NCBI GenBank assembly: GCA_016710075.1
Contig: JADJLO010000001.1
Location: 310,001 to 374,000 of the forward strand
Length of the DNA stretch: 64,000 nucleotides
Source: Acidobacteriota bacterium
GTDB lineage: Bacteria > Acidobacteriota > Blastocatellia > RBC074
Direction: 5' to 3'
Part shown: piece by piece, positions 16,079 to 25,251 of the stretch
Numbering within the stretch: the first letter of the stretch is position 1
Layout: each line of letters begins with the position of its first letter
Notes under the pieces: model-generated
Told to the model about the DNA's origin: nothing
Databases searched by the model: none
Seen by the model: only the letters and a program-made list of their open reading frames with translations
Program-made: the position numbers and the translations under genes

Positions 16079-18353
16079 CCAGCTTGTCTTCGGAAACGGA
16101 TAATTTGAGGCTGGTGTTTCTGTACTCAGGGTTATCCAGAAGGCGCCTGGCCAGAGGGGCTATGATGAGCGATTCGATGGTTCGCTGCAGTGGACGGGCG
16201 CCGTATCGCTGATCGAATCCTTTATTGACCAGATGGTCGATCAGATTATCGGCCCATTCGAGTTTGAGGCCGAATCTCAGGATTCCTTCCCGGTTGGCAA
16301 TTTCGCGCAGTTCTTTGATGGCGATGTCGCGCATCATCTCACGGTTGAGTGAATTGAATTGAATCACCGAATCTATTCTGTTGAAGAACTCAGGGCGGAA
16401 GAAGTTCATTGCTTCACGGGAGTATGACGGTTTCCCGCTGGTTTCGAACCCGACAGTTTGAAGTTTATCGGCACCGAGGTTGGAGGTCATGATGATGACC
16501 GCGCTGCGGAAAGTCGTAACTCTGCCGAATCTGTCGGTAAGCCTTCCTTCGTCAAAAACGCTGAGCATGACATCGAAAACATCGGCATCAGCCTTCTCGA
16601 TCTCGTCGAGCAGGATGACGCAGAAGGGCTGCTTGCGAACGCGTTTGATCAATTCACTGGGTTCGCCGTCGGGACCGGTGAGCATCCGGTGAGCGGCCCC
16701 CCATCCGGCAAACTCGCTGAGATCGAGCTGAATGAGCCGGTCATTCACTGGTTCTTGTTCACCATGACCGAAAATGTAGCGAGAGAGAGCGCGGGCCATT
16801 TCAGTTTTTCCGACGCCGGTCGGTCCGCAGAAAAGCAGCACGCCGAAAGGACGATTCGGATCGTTCAACCCGGATTTGATGGTGGTCACGATTCGTGAGG
16901 CTGCGGCACAGGCTGCTTCCTGTCCGATGACCTGATTCTTGAAATGATTGAGCACGTCATCGTAATTCAAAGGCTGATCGTCGCGAAGAAAGAGTTCGGG
17001 CAGGCCGGTATGACGAACGAATTGCTCAATCACATCCGATTCAGTGATCTGCGTCTGATGACTTCTTTGAGCCCTTTCAAACAATTCATTGATGAAGGCC
17101 ACCGACCGCCCGGGAAAAGCCAGATAGGGCTGGAAGCGATGGAACAACCTGTGGATTGATGCCGGCACTTCCTGTGCCATCCTGATTTTTGAATTACGCG
17201 AAAGATTACCCGCCAGCCGATGGAGCACCGTAATTGCCTGCCGGCTGCTGAATTGATCGATATTCAGGATCTGAAACATGTCGACGAATCCGGGCAACAG
17301 CCTCCTGCAGGCATCGAGCTCGGAGGGCGTAGCCTCGGCAACCATCTTCAACTCACCTCGCTGCAGATAGGGGAGAAAGAAATTTGCCAGGCTGTCTGTC
17401 ACATCGCTCGACCCTGTGTTGATCAGTTCCAGCAGGTTGTCGAAGCAGAGAAACCCGTTTATCTCGGAGATTTCTCCGATCAATTTTTCACATCTCTCCT
17501 GCCACATGCCCAGGTACTGCATTCCAGCTATCAGCCGCGCGCCCGAGGTCATCCAGTGCCGGTGAATAAATTTGACCGAGCCGGATCCTTGAACTTCGGT
17601 GCTTCGAGCGAGCTGTCGGTCGATCAATCGGACTGATTCGATCATGACGGAAGTCTTGCCGCATCCCGTCTCTCCGACTATCAGCACGTTAGATCTTTCT
17701 TCGCGGATTCTTCTGACGAGATCCGCGACTTCGCGATCTCGCTCCCAGGCTTTCGAGAAGCGTTTTCTCAGCCTCTTGTCGCCAAGTGGCTCGGCAACCT
17801 GCCCGAGAACTTCCAGTGATGGAGAGAATGATTCATGGATTTCCCGCCTGTTGCCATGCAGGACAATCTCCTTGAGAACTGCCGATTTTGGCTGCAAAAA
17901 TCGCGTCAGGTCGCGGGGAGATTGGCCGCGTAAATTGTCGCTTACATAATGGGTGACCAGCTCCTTAAGTCTCCCCGGTTCGTAGTAGTAAAATTTGTGA
18001 CCGAGCGTGGGAAGGGTGCAGACCAGCGTTCCGCCGGCGGATCTGAGGCTGCGACCGTGAACGCATGGAACCCTGAGCACTATCGATTCGTCGCAGGGAT
18101 AAGCCCGGTCATCTATCTGGTATTCGGGTTTGACGGGCACGCGGATGTAGACCAGCCTCGGATCGGCAATATCAGACGGTTGATGCCAGGGATCGATCTG
18201 GTACCGCCAGTCGAGATAGTCTTTGAGCTGATTGAGGACTTCAGCTTCCGACGTGCCGAATGCGGCCGGCGCCTCGTCGTCGTCGATGAGACTGGCGGTG
18301 AAGAATCCCGCATAGTTCTCGAGGACCAGTGCTGAAAATCGATAGGTTGCCAT
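16065..18353 (-). CDS. Two-ring Clp-type AAA+ ATPase, short form (no release-factor-like tail)
   Basis: 762 residues; last gene of a three-gene operon. Residues 1-200 form a domain shared with the two sister proteins (LPTLGHKFYYYE at 114-125) and unlike Clp N domains. Ring 1 has Walker A GETGCGKT (227-234) and a pore-loop-like GMQYLG (277-282), but Walker B is FLCFDN (301-306, Asn for the catalytic Glu), and the usual arginine finger region reads LLPGFVDMF. Ring 2 is complete: Walker A GPTGVGKT (510-517), ILLDE (580-584), NRID (658-661) and GAR sensor 2 (718-720). The GYVG pore loop is absent (MLTGPDGEPSEL instead), and VGF (634-636) sits at the ClpP-loop position. There is no ClpB middle domain. 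Function is unknown. Confidence 0.88.
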   Translation of the reverse strand: MATYRFSALVLENYAGFFTASLIDDDEAPAAFGTSEAEVLNQLKDYLDWRYQIDPWHQPSDIADPRLVYIRVPVKPEYQIDDRAYPCDESIVLRVPCVHGRSLRSAGGTLVCTLPTLGHKFYYYEPGRLKELVTHYVSDNLRGQSPRDLTRFLQPKSAVLKEIVLHGNRREIHESFSPSLEVLGQVAEPLGDKRLRKRFSKAWERDREVADLVRRIREERSNVLIVGETGCGKTSVMIESVRLIDRQLARSTEVQGSGSVKFIHRHWMTSGARLIAGMQYLGMWQERCEKLIGEISEINGFLCFDNLLELINTGSSDVTDSLANFFLPYLQRGELKMVAEATPSELDACRRLLPGFVDMFQILNIDQFSSRQAITVLHRLAGNLSRNSKIRMAQEVPASIHRLFHRFQPYLAFPGRSVAFINELFERAQRSHQTQITESDVIEQFVRHTGLPELFLRDDQPLNYDDVLNHFKNQVIGQEAACAAASRIVTTIKSGLNDPNRPFGVLLFCGPTGVGKTEMARALSRYIFGHGEQEPVNDRLIQLDLSEFAGWGAAHRMLTGPDGEPSELIKRVRKQPFCVILLDEIEKADADVFDVMLSVFDEGRLTDRFGRVTTFRSAVIIMTSNLGADKLQTVGFETSGKPSYSREAMNFFRPEFFNRIDSVIQFNSLNREMMRDIAIKELREIANREGILRFGLKLEWADNLIDHLVNKGFDQRYGARPLQRTIESLIIAPLARRLLDNPEYRNTSLKLSVSEDKLVISA

Positions 18354-18381
18354 TTGCTCTATGCTTTAAAAGGGTACTCGG

Positions 18382-21300
18382 TTATTCCGGAGAAAACTCT
18401 CCGGGCAGTTCAACCACAGACAGAACGAAGGCGCGCAGGTTCTGTTTGCCGGTAATGTTCTGCGCGTTCAGTCCGGAGCGCAGATCCAGTGCGGCTCTTC
18501 GCCTGCCGGAAAAGTACTGGATTCTCGTGACGGGGTCGAAATGCATGAGCCCCTTCCTGATTGATGAGATCTTTTCGCTCAGGGTAGCTTGATTATCGTC
18601 CTTGTTTAAGACGATGACTTTAACCTGCAGCAGGCCCATCAGTTCGTTCTCAATGTATAGATGAGTCCCGTTCTCGGCTGCCGCCAATTGTGCGGCTTTG
18701 AAGCCTTTGATCCGCAGCCAGTGTAATCCGGGCTCGGAATATTCCTGAGCAATCCCGGCCTCGAAACCCAATTGCCTTTCAAAAAGATCGAGATAATCGT
18801 CCATGAGCCTGAGGCAATCAGCGTCATTGCAGATTCCAAGGGCGCGAACCATGACCAGAACCTGATCGTAATCGTCGTCTTCCATCTCACTTGAGAGCAT
18901 CGAGAGGAGCGCGGTTTCGCGAATCAACTCGGCAAGCTGGTCGGTAAAACCGGAATCCGCATATGACGAGACGGTCGCCAGTTCATTGAGGTAGCCATTC
19001 ATCTCATCCGCCGCAAACAACTCTTTCCAAACTCTTCCTGTCCCGCCGTCGCTCCTGATGTTTAGGACTTTTGGAAGGGTGTTTGATGAATTCCGTGTGA
19101 GCGATGCCGGTGATTTTAATCTTGATTCGATCAGGTAGCCGATATTGTCGCAGAGTCTTCGGACTTTCTTAAGCTGATCGCTCATTGCAAAGTATCGTAA
19201 CTGCCGCCGGCTTATCTGATTGAGTTCAACCGATCCTTCAGGTCTGATCGCTGACAACTCGTCTTCAATGCGGATGATCGTATCTTCGACGCAATTGAGA
19301 GTCAGGGAAGGGTTCGCGATAAATTCGGATATTCCTTTCTCGAATGAGGGAGTTTCCCTCAACTCCTGCATATCAATGCAGAGACCGTTTGGTTCTCGGG
19401 AGACCTGCATGACAGTCGGGGACGCAGGGGAAATGGCAGAGAGCTTCGCCGCAATGGGTTGCGTGAGTTCAATTTCGACTGACCTTTTGAGGGCTCTGGC
19501 GCCTAGATGCGGGTGGAAGCCGGCATCGATGATCCTTGACATGGCGGCTCCGTCTATCTGGAGCAGGCATCGCCGACGCGCCAGCCCCTCGCGGCGGAAG
19601 ATGTCCCTGATCAGGCTGGTGGCAATCTTTTCTATCGCCTCCCGGTTCAGCTTGTCGAATGGAACAATACGATCGATCCGATTGAAAAATTCCGGGCTGA
19701 AGAATTTTTCCGCGGCGAGTGAATAGAGACTCGATTCATTAAGACGCTGCAGGTTGAACCCCAGCTCGCTGCTCGCCTCCTTAACTCCGAGATTGGAAGT
19801 CATGATGATGATTGAATTGGTAAAATCCGCAGTTCTGCCAAGAGCATCGGTCAGGCGACCCTCCCCCATCACCTGAAGCAGCAGGTTGAAGAGGTCGCTG
19901 TGGGCTTTTTCGACCTCGTCGAGCAGGATTACGGAAAACGGCCGGCGCCGAATAGCCCCGGTGAGGAGGCCTTCAGGCTGATCAAATGTTCCAATCAGTC
20001 TGGATATCGACGCGGCTGTGATGTACTCGTTCATGTCGAAGCGGAGCAGCTTTTCAGAATCGCTGAAGAGGTATGATGCCAGAGATTTTGCGACTTGAGT
20101 CTTGCCCACTCCGGTCGGTCCCAGGAAGAGAAATGAAGCCAGAGGCCGATTCGGATCCTGAAGCCGGGCTTTGGCTGTACAAATGCTGTCGGCAATTGCC
20201 TCGACAGCATTGTTTTGTCCGACAACCTCACGGCCGAGCCTTTCAACCACTTCTTCACGATCAAGTTTATTCTGACCCAGGAACCAGAGACTGAGTCCCG
20301 TTTTGGCCTGGAACTCGTTGAGCACTGCATTCTGATCGATATCCGAACCGCCATATTTGACGGCAATCTGCTGCAGGAACGAAGCTGCCTTGCCGGGAAA
20401 AGCGGCATCACGTACGTATCTTCGTTGAAGGTCGATTACCGCGGGCAACGCATCTATGCTGAATCTGCATTTGTGGGACTGTTCAAGGCGTCTTATCAGG
20501 CCGAGCAGCATGTTCAAATTGGATTGCTCGTCGGGTTCTGAGACCGGCAGAAGATGAAAGAGATCGGCAAATCCGCGATCCAGCTCGCGCAGTATCCTCC
20601 AGCTCTCGTTGGTTATTTCACCGATCACACGAATTTCCCGCTTCTCGATGTAGGGGCGCAGCACCTGACCGACGTTGAGATTCGAGTCACGACTGATGCC
20701 CGCCCTGAAGAGTCCAAGCAAGTCGTCGAAATAGAGAAGATGATTGCATTTTTTCACCTCGGCGATGATGGCCAGAAGGCGCTTCTCCCATTGACCGATG
20801 AACGACATGCCGGAAATCAATCGCTGCGGCGCAATCAGCCACACCGAGTTTTTTGAAGAGAACCCGGATTTGCGCTTGTCGGCTCTGCGGTAAACGTATT
20901 CTTCGATGATGGAGGTTTTGCCCACCGATCCAGGGCCGATCAAAAGTACCGGCCTGCGGTCGCCGCTTTTTAAAATCCTTGTCAGTTCCTCCACTTCCGA
21001 GTCTCTCGATTCGACGCGTTTCAATTCGTTCGGGTAGAGCCAGTCCAGGCATCTTCCGACTTGTTCGAGTTCGATTTCGCCGTCGAGAGTCGAATCGCCG
21101 CCCAGAATCGCACGGAACTCTTCGCGAGGCGTGATTCCCAGAAGCGGCGGGCGGATGTCAAGATCGACCGAACTGAGCCAGGCCTTGTTCTGCAGTGAGA
21201 GGTCTTCAGGCCGAGGCCTGTCCGGAGACCGTGACTTCTGACCCTCGCGAAAATATTCCCTGAGCACCTCTGCGGCGCGTGCCGGAAGCTCTTCATTCTT

Positions 21301-21663
21301 TTCGAGGTCGAACCAGAGACCGGGTATTGACGGAGTGAAAGCTATCCTTCGATCAAAAGCCTTGAGCACGACGAAAAGAAATCGGCACCTCGGAGATCGA
21401 TTCTTGAGATCGATATTGAGCGTGATCAACTGCTCCTCGAGATCCGGCGAGAATGTGAATGAGATCAGCGCGTCGTGTCTGATCTGCTTACCCATCTGAT
21501 TCAATTCCTGGCGGAATGCCTTGATGAATCTGGCGATGGCTCGCTGCAGTTCCGGATCGCGCGCGACCGGCCCCCTGAAAAAGAGCGGACGCACGGAATA
21601 GAGATTGGCGGACTGCTCGGCGTCGGTCAGCAACTCGATGTAAATCGGAATCTTGAGATTCAT
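18382..21663 (-). CDS. Two-ring Clp-type AAA+ ATPase fused to an RF2-like tail without GGQ
   Basis: 1093 residues from ATG 21663 (a TTG directly before it is also in frame). Ring 1: Walker A GPGSVGKT (243-250), pore loop GMSFIG (285-290), degenerate Walker B LLYFDD (309-314) and no arginine finger (RGFADLF). Ring 2: Walker A GPTGVGKT (515-522), ILLDE (579-583), LGF (634-636), NRID (661-664) and GAR (721-723), with no GYVG loop. Residues about 790-1093 resemble release factor 2: helices, then DYDQVLVMVRALG, a YLDLFERQLGFEA stretch, IKGFKAAQLAAAENGTH (the PCRF E-x-G-x-H) and near the end RRRAALDLRSG, resembling the RF2 tail (D-L-R-T-G). The peptidyl-tRNA-hydrolysing GGQ segment is missing. The upstream stop is 7 bp away, so translation is probably coupled. 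Confidence 0.88.
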   Translation of the reverse strand: MNLKIPIYIELLTDAEQSANLYSVRPLFFRGPVARDPELQRAIARFIKAFRQELNQMGKQIRHDALISFTFSPDLEEQLITLNIDLKNRSPRCRFLFVVLKAFDRRIAFTPSIPGLWFDLEKNEELPARAAEVLREYFREGQKSRSPDRPRPEDLSLQNKAWLSSVDLDIRPPLLGITPREEFRAILGGDSTLDGEIELEQVGRCLDWLYPNELKRVESRDSEVEELTRILKSGDRRPVLLIGPGSVGKTSIIEEYVYRRADKRKSGFSSKNSVWLIAPQRLISGMSFIGQWEKRLLAIIAEVKKCNHLLYFDDLLGLFRAGISRDSNLNVGQVLRPYIEKREIRVIGEITNESWRILRELDRGFADLFHLLPVSEPDEQSNLNMLLGLIRRLEQSHKCRFSIDALPAVIDLQRRYVRDAAFPGKAASFLQQIAVKYGGSDIDQNAVLNEFQAKTGLSLWFLGQNKLDREEVVERLGREVVGQNNAVEAIADSICTAKARLQDPNRPLASFLFLGPTGVGKTQVAKSLASYLFSDSEKLLRFDMNEYITAASISRLIGTFDQPEGLLTGAIRRRPFSVILLDEVEKAHSDLFNLLLQVMGEGRLTDALGRTADFTNSIIIMTSNLGVKEASSELGFNLQRLNESSLYSLAAEKFFSPEFFNRIDRIVPFDKLNREAIEKIATSLIRDIFRREGLARRRCLLQIDGAAMSRIIDAGFHPHLGARALKRSVEIELTQPIAAKLSAISPASPTVMQVSREPNGLCIDMQELRETPSFEKGISEFIANPSLTLNCVEDTIIRIEDELSAIRPEGSVELNQISRRQLRYFAMSDQLKKVRRLCDNIGYLIESRLKSPASLTRNSSNTLPKVLNIRSDGGTGRVWKELFAADEMNGYLNELATVSSYADSGFTDQLAELIRETALLSMLSSEMEDDDYDQVLVMVRALGICNDADCLRLMDDYLDLFERQLGFEAGIAQEYSEPGLHWLRIKGFKAAQLAAAENGTHLYIENELMGLLQVKVIVLNKDDNQATLSEKISSIRKGLMHFDPVTRIQYFSGRRRAALDLRSGLNAQNITGKQNLRAFVLSVVELPGEFSPE

Positions 21664-21670
21664 CAATTTC

Positions 21671-24600
21671 TCATTCTTCGATGATACTTTCTGCCTGTTT
21701 GAGGAGGTATTTATCCATCATTCCCAGAATGTCGTCTTCAAGTTTGATTGATGGCGCTTTGCTTTTAACGACCGGGTCGTCGATCTCGCCGCTGTCTCCA
21801 TCATAGATTCGCCGCTTGTCCTGCATGCTCAACGCATCGAGCGACGGTTCGAAATGAAGCGTCTCGATCTCGCCGGTATAAACGAAACACCGAGAAGCCG
21901 TTTTTTTATTGATGAAGATGTGAATGCCTCGCTCATTCTCGAATTTCAACATGGCGAGTGGAGCCGTTATTCCAAGTACGATGCCGACGGCATGCTCATC
22001 TCCGTTTTCGAAATATCGCTCGGGCGCCTCCATTTTGATTTTGAGATACTGAGACTGCCCCGGCGCTTTGTTGGACTTACCTGAGATTTTTGAATTCGGC
22101 AGAAGTTTGTATATTTCGATCTCCGCCCCATGTTTCCGGGCTATCTTGTAATACGCTCTCGAGAGGGCCAGAAGGGAAGCGGCATCATTACTGAAAACCG
22201 CGAGTGTGATGGCATTCGGGTTGCGGAAGTTCAGGGCGTATGTGTCAAAGATCAGGTTTCTCCAAGCGACTTTGAGAGCCTCGAGCTTCCTGTGATAGAG
22301 ATCGGCATCAATTAATAATGATTTACCATAGATAGAGAAGAGAATCTCCTGCTCGATCGTCTTGATCGAGGATGAATACTCTTCAATGGCATGAAGAGCC
22401 GTCTGAAGTCGCGGAAGACGCGCAACCTGGTTGAGATCTTCAGGATTTTTCCAGTCGCTCTTTTCGAGGCGGCGGGAAATTCTTTGAAGCTGATAGATTT
22501 CGTTATTGAGATTCAATTTTGTCGGGCTATGCTCGAGCCTCTGAGACATTCTTCGAAGTTCCGTAAACTGCCTTGCCATGGCTGTGATGGATCGGTCGTT
22601 GAACTGCTGGTTGATCTGCCGGCTGCCTTCATCGTTTACCGGGCGAACTGTGAATTTGATCTTCTGGTCCAGATAGACGTCGATGTTTGTTGCCGCATGA
22701 ACCGAAAGATGATTTAACTTTTCAGAAAGCGGAACGATCAGATTTCGTTCGATGCTGCGTTTGAGCGGTCTGGCGCCATATCGCGCGTCATAACCGCGCA
22801 CAGCCAGATACCTGATCACCTCCTCGCTGACATTCAGCCGGATATCACGGTAGAGCAGGCCGTCTCTTTTACCAAGCTGTTCGATTTCTCTGGTTGCTAT
22901 CCTGAAGACGGATTCCTCATCCAGCGATGAAAAAGGGACAATCCGGTCAATGCGATTGAAAATTTCAGGACGCAATGACTGGCGGACGGCGTTGGTAAAA
23001 TGTCGCTGAGTTTCTTCGCGGCTGATACCCGGGCGTTTAAACCCTGACAGGCCCCGCTGGAAAGATTCCGCTCCGAGGTTCGATGTCATGATGACAACCG
23101 TATTGCTGAAATCAGCGACACGGCCTCTGGCATCCGTCAGGCGACCCTCGCCAAGCACCTGCAACAGCAGATCGAAGAATGAATGATGAGCCTTCTCGAA
23201 TTCATCCAGAAGCAGGACAGAGAATGGCTGCTCCCTGACGAGGGAGGTCAGTTGGCCTTCGGCGCCGAAAACCCCGCCGATCAGCCGGTTGACCGAAACC
23301 GGATCGGAGTATTCGCTCAAGTCGAAACGGACCATCCGGCGGCGATCCTGAAATAGAAACTCCGCCAGAGATTTGGCCATCTCTGTTTTTCCCACCCCCG
23401 TCGGCCCGATGAAGAGCAGCGACGCAATGGGTTTGTTTGGTTTGGTCAGCCCCGCCTTGACCGTTGCAATGAGGTTGACGATCAGGTCAATCGCATCTTT
23501 CTGGCCGATGATCCTGTCGCTGAACCATGTCTCGGCCGCCGCCTGATCCAGTCTCTCTTTCTCGTCCAGCAGAATCAGCGGCAGACCAGTCTGTTTTGAA
23601 AATGCGGCGAGCACATCATCCGAACTCAACTCCGGTTTTATCCCGCCTGCAAGGATGCGATCCTGAATCAGGTGTCTCAGAAAGCGCAATGGGCGCCCGG
23701 GATAGGCTGAGTAGGATGCATAGCGGCGGTGAAGCTGGTCGATGCGCTCGATGGCCTCGAGATCGATCGATATTTCACCCGCGTATTCAAGGGCGACGCT
23801 CAGCAGGATGCTTCGACTGATTTCGTTAGTTGGTTCTTCGACTTTGATCTGCGTAAAGGCCTGGATCAGCCGGGGATCAATCCGTTCAATCATCGTCAAC
23901 TGCTCGGGAGTGCACTCGGCGATGGTCAGTACATCCCCTCTTGCGATATAAGGCCTGAGGAAAGAGGCGATTCCCTGAGCGCTTGATGAGTTCTTGCCGA
24001 CTTCCATTAATTCGACAAGATTCCCGATGTAGAGGATCGCTCGCTGCTCCGTCGCTTCTCGCCACAGGCTCTGGCAGCGTTCCTGCCATTGACCGAATGC
24101 CGACATTCCGGAAATGAGCTGCGAACCGCTGGTCGCATAAAATGGAGTATGGCCCAGTTGAAAATCCTGGCGTCGTCTGACCATCTCGTAAACAGAGGCA
24201 GTTTTTCCTGATCCTGACTTCCCGACCAGCAGCAGGCTCTCAGGGGTTTTCCCTGCCAGAGTCTCAGCCATTCTTTCAATCAGGCCGCCTGTCTCGTAGG
24301 CGGGCAGCAACTTCTCCTTTGTCAGATCTGTCGCTGCTTCGTTCAGTGCGGATCTCTTCTGATCTTCAATCTCGGCTGTTTTGAGGGCCATCTGCTTTGT
24401 TGTCGGAAGCGGGACGCCGAGACTCAGGTCCTCAACGCGGATCTTACTGCTGCGTTGAAGCCAGATCAGATCTCCCAGGGAATTACTCAAGCCTGATCGG
24501 TTGATGGCCGCGATTATCTGAGCTTCGATCTTTTTGTCGAATTCATCGGCGGGAATCGAACCGTAGCCCACAATTTCAATGCCGAGCGCAGGGACATAGG

Positions 24601-24937
24601 CAATTTTAGTCGCGATTTTAGTCTGGTCTCCATACTGCCAGCAGAGTGCCGGAAACCTCAGTCTTATTTCACTGCGCCAGGCCAGAGTTCTTTTCGAGGG
24701 GGCGAAATTAAAGGCTATCTGCCTGATTTCGACGGGGCCTGACGGCAGTCGCTGGTGTAATGAATTGAACGAGATTTCGCTTGCGATCTTGGCAAGATTG
24801 GCCTTGAGGCTCTCGATCGTCTTCTTGTCACTGGCCCCGATCCGAATTACCTCCGGAAAAAACAGGGCCTCGGCTACTCGGGTCTCGTTTTCGAGAAGCT
24901 GGATGACTGCAATGGCTGGTATCGTCACTAATGGCAT
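21671..24937 (-). CDS. Two-ring Clp-type AAA+ ATPase fused to an RF2/PCRF-like tail
   Basis: 1088 residues; first gene of the operon. The shared N domain covers about residues 1-215 (VPALGIEIVGYG at 115-126). Ring 1: Walker A GKSGSGKT (239-246), pore loop GMSAFG (277-282), and the most eroded Walker B, ILYIGN (301-306), with both acidic residues lost. Ring 2: Walker A GPTGVGKT (511-518), LLLDEF (575-580), SGF (631-633), NRID (661-664) and GAR (721-723); the pore-loop region is shortened to GGVFGAEGQL. The tail (about 780-1088) starts with helices including DWKNPED, close to the FWDDPE of RF2, and continues into a PCRF-like domain (ITLAVFSND, YYKIARKHGAEIEIYK, LGITAPLAMLKFENERGIH). No GGQ is present. 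The product is probably cytoplasmic. Confidence 0.88.
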   Translation of the reverse strand: MPLVTIPAIAVIQLLENETRVAEALFFPEVIRIGASDKKTIESLKANLAKIASEISFNSLHQRLPSGPVEIRQIAFNFAPSKRTLAWRSEIRLRFPALCWQYGDQTKIATKIAYVPALGIEIVGYGSIPADEFDKKIEAQIIAAINRSGLSNSLGDLIWLQRSSKIRVEDLSLGVPLPTTKQMALKTAEIEDQKRSALNEAATDLTKEKLLPAYETGGLIERMAETLAGKTPESLLLVGKSGSGKTASVYEMVRRRQDFQLGHTPFYATSGSQLISGMSAFGQWQERCQSLWREATEQRAILYIGNLVELMEVGKNSSSAQGIASFLRPYIARGDVLTIAECTPEQLTMIERIDPRLIQAFTQIKVEEPTNEISRSILLSVALEYAGEISIDLEAIERIDQLHRRYASYSAYPGRPLRFLRHLIQDRILAGGIKPELSSDDVLAAFSKQTGLPLILLDEKERLDQAAAETWFSDRIIGQKDAIDLIVNLIATVKAGLTKPNKPIASLLFIGPTGVGKTEMAKSLAEFLFQDRRRMVRFDLSEYSDPVSVNRLIGGVFGAEGQLTSLVREQPFSVLLLDEFEKAHHSFFDLLLQVLGEGRLTDARGRVADFSNTVVIMTSNLGAESFQRGLSGFKRPGISREETQRHFTNAVRQSLRPEIFNRIDRIVPFSSLDEESVFRIATREIEQLGKRDGLLYRDIRLNVSEEVIRYLAVRGYDARYGARPLKRSIERNLIVPLSEKLNHLSVHAATNIDVYLDQKIKFTVRPVNDEGSRQINQQFNDRSITAMARQFTELRRMSQRLEHSPTKLNLNNEIYQLQRISRRLEKSDWKNPEDLNQVARLPRLQTALHAIEEYSSSIKTIEQEILFSIYGKSLLIDADLYHRKLEALKVAWRNLIFDTYALNFRNPNAITLAVFSNDAASLLALSRAYYKIARKHGAEIEIYKLLPNSKISGKSNKAPGQSQYLKIKMEAPERYFENGDEHAVGIVLGITAPLAMLKFENERGIHIFINKKTASRCFVYTGEIETLHFEPSLDALSMQDKRRIYDGDSGEIDDPVVKSKAPSIKLEDDILGMMDKYLLKQAESIIEE

Positions 24938-25251
24938 TTCGTATTAATCCACCCGCCTGAAACAACGACCTCTCAGGATAAAACCGCGGGCATTTGTCGA
25001 TCTCGTCAACTCAGTCTTGCGACTTCAGGCCACCAGAGTATAAAGTGTTCTTCTGAATCTTTCCCCAAATAAGCGTGTCAAAATTCAATAGAATTACAGA
25101 ATTTTCGCTTAATCATATCTACTATTTATATTGATTGAAACGGTCTTGTCGAAACACATGGCTGAACCGGTAATTATTCATGCAATTTTAAGGTTGTCAT
25201 CAGTCATCAATAAATGAAAGCGATGGCTGACAATCAGAAGGAATTTAAAAA
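24938..25251. other. Divergent intergenic region between the AAA+ operon and the SDR gene
   Basis: 314 bp separating divergent genes, so it must hold the promoter of the AAA+ operon (reading left) and of the SDR gene (reading right). It is AT-rich from about 25080 to 25220 (several TATATT/TATTTAT-like stretches), but no pair of -35 and -10 boxes is clear enough to call. No coding potential is seen. Confidence 0.45.

Noticed and set aside
17949..18335. 128-codon plus-strand frame opposite protein C of the AAA+ operon
   Set aside because: Mirror frame of the real gene; no start signal and no domain.
16065..24937. Calling the AAA+ genes clpA, clpB or clpC
   Set aside because: They lack the Clp N domain and ClpB middle domain, have degenerate ring 1 and missing GYVG loops, and two carry PCRF-like tails, so a housekeeping symbol would mislead.
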